Below are positions 44,692 to 52,863 of a stretch of 64,000 bases of DNA, in pieces. Positions within the stretch are counted from its first letter, which is position 1. The number at the start of each line of letters is the position of its first letter. The position numbers were made by a program, and so were the translations under genes. Below the pieces are notes generated by a model. That model did not search any database. It was given only the letters and a program-made list of their open reading frames with translations, and had not been told where the DNA came from. Source of the DNA: Planctomycetales bacterium ZRK34 (GTDB lineage Bacteria; Planctomycetota; Phycisphaerae; Phycisphaerales; Zrk34); contig CP050848.1 in assembly GCA_014873095.1 (NCBI GenBank), positions 1,860,001-1,924,000 on the forward strand, given 5' to 3'.

Positions 44692-45549
44692 ATGACATAC
44701 CGCTTGATGAAGAGAAAATTGTGCAGCGCTTCGGCTGCGCTGCTTGTCGCTACGTTCTGCCTGACCGCCGCGCCGGCGCACGCCGCCTACGACGGTTTTG
44801 AGTCGTACAGTTCCGGCAGCAATCTCAACGGACTCAACGGCGGCGACGACTGGGCCAACGCCTGGTCCAGCGATGCCAGCGATGTGAGCGTGCAATCGAT
44901 TTCGCTGGATGACCCCAACGGCACCGTCGACGGCGGCGACCAGGCCATGCGCATTCAGCCGGGTGCCAACACCGGCGACAACACCTCCGTGCTGTCGCGC
45001 GACTTTGCCGCCATGACCGGCGATGTCTACCTCGGCCTGCTGATCCGCGTGTCCAGCTTCGAGGACGGCGACTTCCTGCAGATCCAGCTTTCCGACGGCG
45101 CGGCCGGCAACAGTTCCGACACGCTGTCGATCGGCGTTCAGCAGTCGGCCGGCAATCCCTTTTTCGCTCGCGTTGGTCAGTCCAGCAACGACAGCGTCAA
45201 CGCCTCGACACAGGCTGCCGACGACACCGACTTCCTCCTGGTCGCCAAGTTCTCCAAGGACGGCAACGGTCAGTACGCCAACACCGACCTGTTCATCAAC
45301 CCGACCGACCCGTACCACGAACCGGCCATCGCCGATGCGGCCGCCAGTTCCAGCGCGCCGAGCATCACGCAGCTCAGCCACTTCACCATCCGCCTGTTCA
45401 GCTTTGAATCCGACGATGTGGTCTACCTCGACGAGATTCGCATCGCTTCCAGCTTCGCCGAGGCGGTCGGCGTTCCCGAGCCCGCCTCGATCGGCCTGCT
45501 CGGTGCCGGTGTGCTGGGCCTGATCAGCCGCCGCCGTCGGCGCGCGTGA
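44692..45549 (+). CDS. PEP-CTERM sorting domain protein
   Basis: A 285-aa exported protein: signal peptide about 1-31 (ending APAHA), a single beta-rich domain (YDGFESYSSGSNLNGLNGGD ... VVYLDEIRIASSF) resembling the concanavalin-like domains common in planctomycete surface proteins, and a classic PEP-CTERM tag (VPEPASIGLLGAGVLGLIS then RRRRR). GAGG precedes the ATG by 9 bases. The gene's terminator now lies about 3 kb away at 48538 because an IS1595-family element is inserted 20 bases after the stop codon. Confidence 0.87.
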   Translation: MTYRLMKRKLCSASAALLVATFCLTAAPAHAAYDGFESYSSGSNLNGLNGGDDWANAWSSDASDVSVQSISLDDPNGTVDGGDQAMRIQPGANTGDNTSVLSRDFAAMTGDVYLGLLIRVSSFEDGDFLQIQLSDGAAGNSSDTLSIGVQQSAGNPFFARVGQSSNDSVNASTQAADDTDFLLVAKFSKDGNGQYANTDLFINPTDPYHEPAIADAAASSSAPSITQLSHFTIRLFSFESDDVVYLDEIRIASSFAEAVGVPEPASIGLLGAGVLGLISRRRRRA

Positions 45550-45625
45550 ACGGCTGAATTTCGACACTACAACCAAAGGTAATTATATACTTGACTCACC
45601 AAGCTATTCCAGATAGTATGTGGTC

Positions 45626-46555
45626 ATGGAAAGCAAAAACACCCACCCTGAAAGTCTCATGGAGGCCGTGACATTCTTTTCTGATAAGCATGTCTGCCAT
45701 GACTACATGACTCGGATCAAGTGGCCGGACGGCTGCGTGACCTGCCCCCAGTGCAAAAGCAAGAACATCGGCGAGATTAAGACGCGCTGCATGTTCAAAT
45801 GTCGCGATTGCAAAAAACAGTTCAGCACCAAAGTGGGCACGATTTTTGAGGACAGTCCGCTGTCGCTACAAAAGTGGTTTGTTGCTGTTTGGTGCATTGC
45901 CAATGCCAAAAACGGGATTAGTTCTTGCGAACTGGCGAGAGCGATTAAAGTCACACAGAAAACCGCTTGGTTCATGCTTCATCGTATTCGTCTTGCGATG
46001 AAAACTCAATCATTTACCAAACGCATAAAGGGTGAAATTGAGGGCGATGAAACTTTCATCGGCGGCAAGATGCGGAACATGCATAAGAGCAAGCGTGCGG
46101 CGTTGCCAAAGGGTCGCGGTACGGTTGGCAAGGCCATCGTTCAGGGGTTAATTGAGCGTGGCGGCGAGGTTCGCGTGCGCGTCGTCAAAGACCAGCGTCG
46201 TTCCACGTTGCAACCAATAATCCGCGAACACGTTGAGCCGGGATCGGCTGTCTACACCGATGCGCTAAAAAGCTACGAAGGCTTGAGTGATGATTATGTC
46301 CATGCAGTCGTTGACCATGCCGTTGAATACGTCAACGGACGGGTTCACACCAACTGCATGGAAAACTTCTGGTCTCTGCTCAAGCGGGCACTGATGGGAA
46401 CGTACGTCGCAGTTCGCCCCGAACACCTTGACGCCTATCTTGACGAACAGATGATGCGGTTCAACGCACGCAATGGAGACGATGCTGGTCGGTTCCGTCA
46501 GGTTATGGGCAACGTATCGGGTCGTCGTGTGACTTACCGCGAACTGACAGCCTGA
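45626..46555 (+). CDS. IS1595 family transposase
   Basis: A 309-aa transposase of normal length. An N-terminal zinc ribbon has CVTCPQCKSKN and MFKCRDCKKQFS (two CxxC pairs, about 32-60). The ISXO2-like catalytic core (about 125-285) shows Asp in GEIEGDETFIGGK, Asp in GSAVYTDALKSYEGL, and NCMENFWSLLKRALMGTY for the third catalytic position. ATG 45626 begins 26 bases inside the left inverted repeat; a GTG two codons earlier is possible. No frameshift or stop interrupts it. Confidence 0.93.
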   Translation: MESKNTHPESLMEAVTFFSDKHVCHDYMTRIKWPDGCVTCPQCKSKNIGEIKTRCMFKCRDCKKQFSTKVGTIFEDSPLSLQKWFVAVWCIANAKNGISSCELARAIKVTQKTAWFMLHRIRLAMKTQSFTKRIKGEIEGDETFIGGKMRNMHKSKRAALPKGRGTVGKAIVQGLIERGGEVRVRVVKDQRRSTLQPIIREHVEPGSAVYTDALKSYEGLSDDYVHAVVDHAVEYVNGRVHTNCMENFWSLLKRALMGTYVAVRPEHLDAYLDEQMMRFNARNGDDAGRFRQVMGNVSGRRVTYRELTA

Positions 46556-46575
46556 TACGATGGTCCAGAGTTGGC

Positions 46576-46581
46576 TATAAT
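46576..46581 (+). promoter_or_regulatory. TATAAT box immediately upstream of the 56-aa ORF
   Basis: A perfect -10 hexamer ends 6 bases before the ATG at 46588. Transcription from it would begin at or next to the start codon, giving a leaderless message. No convincing -35 was found, so it may be chance. Confidence 0.35.
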
Positions 46582-46587
46582 ACGTCT

Positions 46588-46758
46588 ATGACAGACGACA
46601 TATCGAAACAGAAACAAGAGTCAGAATCGTTCGATCGCCTCATGCGCGGACTCATATTGGTTTCCAAGGATGAGCTAGACGCCGAAGAAAAGAAGTACAA
46701 GAAGGCACAGCGAAAACAAAAAAATGGCGATTCTGTTTTTAAGAACAAAGACTCATGA
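46588..46758 (+). CDS. Small charged protein, IS passenger
   Basis: A 56-aa ORF between the transposase and the DUF262-HNH gene. It is Lys/Glu-rich with a predicted helix: ESFDRLMRGLILVSKDELDA followed by EEKKYKKAQRKQK. Small ORFs with a similar FD.L...L..V.K.E pattern are, to my recollection, often found beside IS transposases, but I cannot verify that here. The last 6 bases overlap the 3' end of the opposite-strand gene. It might be a transposition accessory factor, an antitoxin-like partner, or not expressed. Confidence 0.55.
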   Translation: MTDDISKQKQESESFDRLMRGLILVSKDELDAEEKKYKKAQRKQKNGDSVFKNKDS

Positions 46759-48435
46759 TGATTCGGACGCCGCGGCGTGCGATCTTCTTTCTTTGTATCC
46801 AGACTGACAAAATGGGTGTGTTACTTGGGCATTCTTAGAATGACCACTGCCTCCATCCCGCAGAGGAACACTGTGATCAATGTTGATTCCCTTCATGTGA
46901 ATTCTAGCGTTGCAAATTTCGCAACGAACAGCACCTTCTTCCAGCGCCTTGTGAAAAAACGCGGCCGATTTCGCTGAACTCGTAAACTCCTTGGAGTTGG
47001 CGATAGATTCATCATCCATTACCTTCAAGAACTTAAGGCGTTCATTTTGCTGCAAAATTACGGCAATTTTTTCGTCTGATGCGTCGTCTCTTATGCTCTG
47101 TATGACAGTTTTATACATGGTCACAAGCGGCTCAAGCCCACGAGTACCAGCTCCATAATTACGTACAATCTGATTGATGAAGTATCTGTATTTAACCAGA
47201 AATTCTTCTAGCCTATAGCGTACTTCAGTGAACGCATGGAACCCGTCGTTCAGTTCAAGTTCTTGAAATAGTGATACAATCGCCAAGAACGTAGCGGGTT
47301 GGTATCTTCCGGTTGCGCTGTAAAAATACACGGCAGGATGAAGACCCAACGACCTTGATGCATTGCCGGAGACACGAGTCGCAATCCTTTTTACGCTTCT
47401 CAAATACTCAATCGTCTTCGCTCCATCTAAATCATCCGGTAGAATATCTCGCTCGTCAGACGACTTTTTCCGACCCGCTTTTTTTTGCGCGTCTTCAAGC
47501 CACATCTCGGTTTTTAGTTTGTTGGCTACATTTATGAACTCCACCACAAGGCTTAGTCCGTCTGCCGATTGTCCCCTTCCTGCAACTGGTAGCTCCAATG
47601 TCTTGATGGGCGTTTCCAAGAATGGTTCAAATAGAACGCCGTAAATATCTTTGGATAGTTTTTCAATTTCATTCTGCACGTCTGCGTTGAACGCAGACCA
47701 ATACTTGTGGCCCGTGCCAGACCGAATAATGCCACGCGCGGCGATCGCGTTCGGCTTCTTTCGGGCCTTGATAATTCGCAATTCAACAGGATGAATAGCT
47801 ACGGCACTTTGATTAATTGTAAAGAATGACCGTTCGGCCTTTGATGCGTCTCCTCTAATCCACTGTGCTTCAATTTGTCTCATACCAAAAGTGTTCGCGC
47901 GTCGTCTTTGAATTGGTGTCGCCCTATCGCCAAGCGACTTCAAATCTGCGTAACTTCCAACAGTCTTGGCGATTAGTTCACGCGTCTTCTTCGCAGCCGA
48001 TAATTCATCTTTTGAAAGTCCTGCGCTGAAATACGTACTTGATAATTGTCTATCTCCATAGTCATCGTGCGTCCACGCAATGAGCGCGCTGAGACGATGT
48101 GATCCATCGACAACAAAGATGTCGCCACTCAATTGCGAATGCCAAACGATAACCGATGGGATCAGGTCGCCATCTACAAACGATCGGATCAACTCGGCAA
48201 CTCGTTCTGGAGTCCAGTCTTTGGTTTCTCGCTGGAACTCTGGCTTGCGGAGCATATTTAATACAATTTGCCCCTGCTCCAGCTCGCTCAACTTGAAGTT
48301 TCCACTATCCCTTCCAGTAGATTGCGAGTCGTCTTCGATCTTTACTTCAAAGTCGTCTCTGGCGATCATCGCATCGAGATTTACGGTCAGTTTGGCCACC
48401 CGGTGCTCCTTAATGTCAAATGGCCGGAGTGTCAT
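46753..48435 (-). CDS. DUF262 domain protein with C-terminal HNH nuclease, IS passenger
   Basis: A 560-aa protein. GGGAGG ends 6 bases before ATG 48435. The N-terminal DUF262 (ParB/Srx-like fold) shows EFQRETKDWTPERVAELIRS and the nucleotide-site motif DIFVVDGSHRLSALIAW (DGSHR at 110-114, compare DGQQR). The C-terminus is an HNH domain: C505-E-I-C508, D520-H521, N535 and HPFC (H540, C543). The middle is helical. DUF262-nuclease proteins such as GmrS-GmrD and SspE restrict phage DNA, so a defence role is plausible. It lies wholly within the inverted repeats and reads towards the transposase gene. Confidence 0.85.
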   Translation of the reverse strand: MTLRPFDIKEHRVAKLTVNLDAMIARDDFEVKIEDDSQSTGRDSGNFKLSELEQGQIVLNMLRKPEFQRETKDWTPERVAELIRSFVDGDLIPSVIVWHSQLSGDIFVVDGSHRLSALIAWTHDDYGDRQLSSTYFSAGLSKDELSAAKKTRELIAKTVGSYADLKSLGDRATPIQRRRANTFGMRQIEAQWIRGDASKAERSFFTINQSAVAIHPVELRIIKARKKPNAIAARGIIRSGTGHKYWSAFNADVQNEIEKLSKDIYGVLFEPFLETPIKTLELPVAGRGQSADGLSLVVEFINVANKLKTEMWLEDAQKKAGRKKSSDERDILPDDLDGAKTIEYLRSVKRIATRVSGNASRSLGLHPAVYFYSATGRYQPATFLAIVSLFQELELNDGFHAFTEVRYRLEEFLVKYRYFINQIVRNYGAGTRGLEPLVTMYKTVIQSIRDDASDEKIAVILQQNERLKFLKVMDDESIANSKEFTSSAKSAAFFHKALEEGAVRCEICNARIHMKGINIDHSVPLRDGGSGHSKNAQVTHPFCQSGYKERRSHAAASESS

Positions 48436-48537
48436 AGACGACCTCCCGACTCCGACATGAGCATAATACTATCAGACCGAGAAGGCCCCGAAACTCGCCC
48501 CGGTGAGCGTAGTATATAATTACCCAACCAAAGACAA

Positions 48538-48565
48538 AACCCGCGTCGCAAGACGCGGGTTTTTC
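48538..48565 (+). terminator. Rho-independent terminator, originally of the PEP-CTERM gene at 44692
   Basis: AACCCGCGTC and GACGCGGGTT around a GCAA loop, then TTTTC. Removing the element and one target copy puts it about 28 bases after the PEP-CTERM stop codon. Confidence 0.88.
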
Positions 48566-48665
48566 TATGGGAATCCGGCCGCCGTAGCAGCCGGTGAAAA
48601 GCATCCGGTTTAGCCGCGAGCCGCAGGCGAGCGCGTTCGCCGCGGCCGTCAGCAAACGTCGATGA

Positions 48666-49757
48666 TCACCGCACGATGCGGGCGCCGCCGCCGCCGGCGA
48701 CGTGCTGCAACTCTTTGAGGGTGATCTGGCTGGTGTCGCCACGGGTGGTCTGAAGCAGCGCGCCGTGGGCGGTGCCGAGGTTGACCGCTTCCTGCGGGTC
48801 TTTACCGGCGAGGAAGGCGTAGCAGAAACCGCTGGCAAAACCGTCGCCGCCGCCGACGCGGTCTTCGATGATCAGCCGCTCAAAGGTCGGGCCCTGGTAG
48901 AAGGTGTCGGTCTCAGCCCAGTACAGAATCGCCGACCAGTTGTTTTCACTGGCGCTGATGACTTCACGCAGCGTGGTGCCGATGACCTTGAGGTTCGGGT
49001 AGTCCGCCGCGACCTTGCGGACCATCTTCTTGTAGTTTTCGATGGGCAGTTCTTTGAGGTTTTCATCGGCGCCTTCGACCTCGTAGCCGAGCACCTTCTG
49101 GAAGTCCTCTTCGTTGCCGATGAGGCAGTCGATGTACTGAACGAGTGGCTTGGTCGTGGCGATGGCCTCCTTGGAGGACCACAGCTTGCCGCGGAAGTTC
49201 AGGTCATAGCTGACGATGGTGCCGGCTTCGTGGGCGGCCTTGAGGGCTTCGGCGGCGACGAGGCGGGTCGACTCGCTGAGGCAGGTGAAGATACCGCCGG
49301 TGTGCAGCCAGCGAACGCCGCGGCTCTTGAACAGGGCGGTCCAGTCGACTTCACCGGGCTTGATCTTGCTGGTCGCCGAGTGGCCGCGGTCGTAAAGCGT
49401 CACCGACGCGCGGGGCCCGGCGCCGACTTCGGTCCAGTTCAGGCCCATGCGGGCGGCGCGGCCGACGCCGTCGTAAGGCAGGTTCACGACGAAGGAGGTG
49501 TCCAGCCCGCCGGCGTGGGCGTGGTTGAGCACGAGTTTGCCGACGGGGTTGTCGACGACGCCGCCGACCCACCCGGTGCGCAGCCCGAGGCGCGACAGGG
49601 CGTAAGCGACGTTGTACTCGCCGCCGCCGACCCAGGCTTCGAAGAGGTTGGAAAACTCGATGCGGCCGTGGCCTTGCGGGCTCAGGCGCACCATGCACTC
49701 GCCGAGGCTGACCTGGTCGAGCTGACATTCAGTCGCGGGACGAATCTTCAGACCCAT
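48666..49757 (-). CDS. kdgK: PfkB family sugar kinase, probable 2-dehydro-3-deoxygluconokinase
   Basis: A 363-aa kinase. ATG 49757 follows AAGGAT; an ATG 15 codons earlier is less likely. The ribokinase fold is shown by the N-terminal GGGEYNVAYALSRLGLRTGW, by SYDLNFRGKLW, the DxNxRxxLW block typical of KDG kinases, and by the C-terminal DRVGGGDGFASGFCYAF, where the usual GAGD is GGGD (Asp is the catalytic base). It would phosphorylate 2-keto-3-deoxygluconate in uronate or Entner-Doudoroff catabolism. No aldolase gene is adjacent. Confidence 0.83.
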   Translation of the reverse strand: MGLKIRPATECQLDQVSLGECMVRLSPQGHGRIEFSNLFEAWVGGGEYNVAYALSRLGLRTGWVGGVVDNPVGKLVLNHAHAGGLDTSFVVNLPYDGVGRAARMGLNWTEVGAGPRASVTLYDRGHSATSKIKPGEVDWTALFKSRGVRWLHTGGIFTCLSESTRLVAAEALKAAHEAGTIVSYDLNFRGKLWSSKEAIATTKPLVQYIDCLIGNEEDFQKVLGYEVEGADENLKELPIENYKKMVRKVAADYPNLKVIGTTLREVISASENNWSAILYWAETDTFYQGPTFERLIIEDRVGGGDGFASGFCYAFLAGKDPQEAVNLGTAHGALLQTTRGDTSQITLKELQHVAGGGGARIVR

Positions 49758-50135
49758 GGTGGGGATCCTTTCAGGATGCGGCGGAGCGGGAGCGTTCCGC
49801 ACGCGAAAAGGTGGGGTGATATCGAGTCCTCTTTTGTAGAGCGCGAAGACCGGGTCGTCAATCCATCTTTTGCGTCGCCGCGGGGGCGAAATTTCAGACC
49901 CCCAGGGCAGAAGAATGAACCGCAGAGGGCTGGGGCCCCAGTGGTCAGAAGACTCTGGCCAAGGCGCAAAGGCGCAAACAAAGGCAGAAGAATATTGACG
50001 GGATGAACAGGATGGAGATTGATTAAATCCAACCGAGCCGGTTCATTCTGCCAATTTTCAGTGTCTTTTCTTTGCGGCTTGGCGCCTTGGCGAGAGGCCC
50101 GGCCTTTGATTGCATAGCAGCTCGGCGTTTTGTCT
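49758..50135. other. Intergenic region with decayed dispersed repeats
   Basis: No gene. It contains AACCGCAGAGG (49918), AAGGCGCAAAGGCGCAAAC (about 49960) with the complementary CTTTGCGGCTTGGCGCCTTGG (about 50070), and TTGACGGGATGAACAGGAT (from 49995), the same word as at 4959. Pieces of at least two repeat families are nested here. The promoter of the kinase gene should lie at the left end. Confidence 0.65.
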
Positions 50136-50945
50136 TTATTTGGTGTGTTTGTCGATGAAGTCGAGGATCGGGGCGGGATCGTCGGGCAGGCCGTGGGGGT
50201 GGTGGTCGCAGCCGGGCTTGAGGATGACGGTGATGTCTCCGCCGAGGGCTTTGTAGCGGGATTCGATCAGGCCGCCGTTTTCTTCGAAGGGAACGACCTT
50301 GTCGCTGTCGCCGGCGACGATCAGCACGGGGATCTTCGCTGCGGCGATCGGGGCGAGATTGTCAATCGGGTTCTTCTTGTACGCCATGGCCTCGGCTTCA
50401 TCCGCAAAGTCGTAGGCTTTGAACAGTTGCTTCCAGCTGCCGGCCGAGCCGCCGCCTTTGCCCTTGCCACCGGGCCAGCTTTTGAAGTCGCACACCGGGG
50501 CGTCGCCGTAGATCGCTGTGACGCGATCCGGGTGCGCCGCCGCGTAGTTGAAGACGAACAGACCGCCGCGGCTGAGCCCCTTGAGGATGGGCTTTTTCGA
50601 CAGGTCATGCTTGCCCGTCATCAGGCCGTAGAACCCGTCCATCACCGCGATGGCCTTGGGCGAACCGAAGAGATTGGGCATGTCGATGTAGGCGATGTGC
50701 CAGCCGCGCTTCAGCAGCACGAGATCGTCGTTGATCGCCACACCCGGAAAGCGCATACGCCAGTACCACGGCCGCCCCGCCGCCGCCTGCTCGGGTTCGA
50801 CGACATAGGCCTTGCGGCCGTCGACCTTGAAATCGTGTCGCGTAAAGCCGTGCCAATCACTCGCCTCACCGGGCCAGGGCTCGCCGGCCGTCGCCGCGGA
50901 GCCGATCATCAGAATCGCCAACAACATCATCATCGACTTGAGCAT
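50136..50945 (-). CDS. Secreted alpha/beta hydrolase
   Basis: A 269-aa exported protein; ATG 50945 has CTGGAGG upstream and starts a signal peptide (MLKSMMMLLAILMIGSAATA). Nucleophile elbow LKGLSRGGLFVFNYA (Ser), Asp in VLIVAGDSDKVVPFEENG and His in KPGCDHHPHGLPD complete the triad. The fold is that of prolyl-oligopeptidase/acetyl-xylan-esterase-like hydrolases. It is divergent from an FAD oxidoreductase, with an 81-bp shared upstream region. Confidence 0.82.
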   Translation of the reverse strand: MLKSMMMLLAILMIGSAATAGEPWPGEASDWHGFTRHDFKVDGRKAYVVEPEQAAAGRPWYWRMRFPGVAINDDLVLLKRGWHIAYIDMPNLFGSPKAIAVMDGFYGLMTGKHDLSKKPILKGLSRGGLFVFNYAAAHPDRVTAIYGDAPVCDFKSWPGGKGKGGGSAGSWKQLFKAYDFADEAEAMAYKKNPIDNLAPIAAAKIPVLIVAGDSDKVVPFEENGGLIESRYKALGGDITVILKPGCDHHPHGLPDDPAPILDFIDKHTK

Positions 50946-51026
50946 GAATGCCTCCAGGGTTTGACGTACAACGCGGCATTGTACCGGATTGTTGTCACAC
51001 GGCCGCGGATGCTTCACAATGCCCAC

Positions 51027-52862
51027 ATGATGCGAACCCTACTGATCGTGACCGCCCTGCTGCTGCCCGTCGGTTGCTCGGCCGTCAAAGCCAATCCCGC
51101 CGCCGGCCGACAACACGACGTCGTCATCTATGCCGCCACGCCCGGGGGCATCGCCGCCGCCATCAGCGCCGCCAAGTCCGACTGCCGCGTGCTGCTGATC
51201 GAGCCCACCCCCCGAATCGGTGGCCTGGTCACCAACGGCCTGACCCATCCCGACTTCCACGCCTTCGAGGGCCTCACCGGCTTCTACCTCGAATTCACAC
51301 AACGCACAGAAGATTACTACCGCAACAAGTACGGCCCCGACTCCGACCAACTCCGCATCAGCCTCCGCGGCACGCAGACCGAACCCAGCGTCGCACTGAC
51401 GATCTTCCAACAGATGCTCGCGGAACATCCGAGCATCACCGTGCTGCACAACCACACGCTCGCCAGTGTCTCGATGACACACCGCGGCCGTCGCATCGCC
51501 TCGATCAAGCTCTCTGACACCGACGGCTCCACATCGAAAATCGCCGCGCCGATGTTCATCGACGCCAGCTACGAAGGCGACCTGATGGCCGCCGCGGGTG
51601 TGCCGTGGCGCGCCGGGCGCGAGGGCCGCGAGGAGTACGACGAATCGCTCGCCCCGGAACAACCCGACGACCAGCTTCAGGCCTACAACTTCCGCCTGAC
51701 CATGACGCAGGACCCGGACAACCTCGCCCCCGTGCCCCTGCTGCCCGGGTACGACCGCAACGACTATCTCGACCTGATCCCGCTGCTCGAGTCCGGCAAG
51801 GTCAAACAACTCTTCGCGTACAAACCCAACGCTGTCTACAAAGCACAGATCCCCCCGCTGCCCAACGGCAAGTACGACATCAACGACGTGTCGCGCAGCA
51901 TCGTGCGTCTGTCGATGCCGGGTGAAAACCTCGGCTGGCCGGACGGTGACGCCGCCACGCGCCGCGCGATCTTCAACAAACACCTGCTCTACAACGTCGG
52001 CATGCTGTACTTCCTGCAGCACGATGAAGCTGTGCCTCAGGCGTTCCGCGATGAAGCGAATTCGTGGGGCCTCTGCAAAGATGAACTGGTCGAAAACAAC
52101 CACCTGCCGATACAGCTTTATGTGCGCGAGGCCCGCCGCATGATCGGCCAGTATGTGTTCACCGAGCACGACACCGCCTGCGCTGAAAACGACCCGCGGG
52201 CTGTGCTGCACGAAGACGCCATCGCCATGTGTGAATACAGCCTCAACTGTCACGGCACCTCTCACGAAGGCCCGCTGTTCGGGGGTCATCACACCGGCGA
52301 GTTTTACAAGGCTGCCGCGCCGTATCAGATTCCCTACGGCGTGATCGTCCCGAAGCAAGTTGAAAACCTGCTCGTGCCCGTGGCGTTGTCCGCCTCGCAT
52401 GTCGGGTTCTGCGCGCTGCGGCTGGAGCCCTGCTGGAGTTCGCTCGGCCAGGCTGCGGGCTTCGCCGCCGCCCAGGCGATCGATTCGAAGCAACCCGTGC
52501 AGCAAGTCGACGTGCCCAAACTGCAAACACAGTTGCACGAAGACGGCTCCGCGACGATTTACCTGGGCGATGTGCCGCACGAATGCGGTGACTTCGCCGC
52601 CGCCCAATGGTGGGGCACGCACGGCGGTTTTCACGGCATCACCCCACGCACCGTCAAACCCGGCCAGCGCGGCAAACACATCGTCGGCCAGTACTACGAA
52701 TCCTACCCCCAGCACGACGCAGAACTCGACACCCCCCTCGACGACACCCTCCGCGCCCGCTGGATCACCCTCGCCAAAAAACTCGGCGTGATGAACGACA
52801 AACTGAAGACCGCCCCCACCCGCCGCGATTTCATCCGCGCCGCGTATGCGTCACGTTCGTGA
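51027..52862 (+). CDS. FAD-dependent oxidoreductase (FAD_oxidored family), exported
   Basis: A 611-aa protein. Its start MMRTLLIVTALLLPVGCSAV resembles a signal peptide with a near-lipobox before Cys17. The Rossmann motif follows (HDVVIYAATPGGIAAAISAA, VLLIEPTPRIGGLVTNG), typical of pfam FAD_oxidored proteins of planctomycetes. VENLLVPVALSASHVGFCAL and LGQAAGFAAAQA mark the C-terminal FAD part. These enzymes are exported oxidoreductases of largely unknown substrate, often near sulfatases and glycosidases. Two consecutive ATG codons make the start uncertain by one residue. Confidence 0.87.
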   Translation: MMRTLLIVTALLLPVGCSAVKANPAAGRQHDVVIYAATPGGIAAAISAAKSDCRVLLIEPTPRIGGLVTNGLTHPDFHAFEGLTGFYLEFTQRTEDYYRNKYGPDSDQLRISLRGTQTEPSVALTIFQQMLAEHPSITVLHNHTLASVSMTHRGRRIASIKLSDTDGSTSKIAAPMFIDASYEGDLMAAAGVPWRAGREGREEYDESLAPEQPDDQLQAYNFRLTMTQDPDNLAPVPLLPGYDRNDYLDLIPLLESGKVKQLFAYKPNAVYKAQIPPLPNGKYDINDVSRSIVRLSMPGENLGWPDGDAATRRAIFNKHLLYNVGMLYFLQHDEAVPQAFRDEANSWGLCKDELVENNHLPIQLYVREARRMIGQYVFTEHDTACAENDPRAVLHEDAIAMCEYSLNCHGTSHEGPLFGGHHTGEFYKAAAPYQIPYGVIVPKQVENLLVPVALSASHVGFCALRLEPCWSSLGQAAGFAAAQAIDSKQPVQQVDVPKLQTQLHEDGSATIYLGDVPHECGDFAAAQWWGTHGGFHGITPRTVKPGQRGKHIVGQYYESYPQHDAELDTPLDDTLRARWITLAKKLGVMNDKLKTAPTRRDFIRAAYASRS

Positions 52863-52863
52863 A

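Larger units (their letters stand above)
45578..48524. mobile_element. IS1595-family transposon with passenger genes, 2947 bp
   Basis: The ends are 23-bp inverted repeats (45578-45600 and 48502-48524), both beginning GGTAATTATATACT and ending CTCACC, 20 of 23 bases matching. They are flanked by an exact 8-bp direct repeat CAACCAAA at 45570-45577 and 48525-48532, the target duplication length known for IS1595. Contents: transposase (+), a 56-aa ORF (+) and a DUF262-HNH protein (-). Base composition is less GC-rich than the host DNA. Intact ends, intact target duplication and an open transposase frame suggest recent insertion. Confidence 0.93.

Noticed and set aside
46753..48435. ParB-like partition protein or standard GmrSD restriction enzyme
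   Set aside because: The N-terminal half has the DUF262 form of the fold with no ParA or parS nearby, and the C-terminus is a CxxC HNH domain rather than DUF1524, so neither name is justified.
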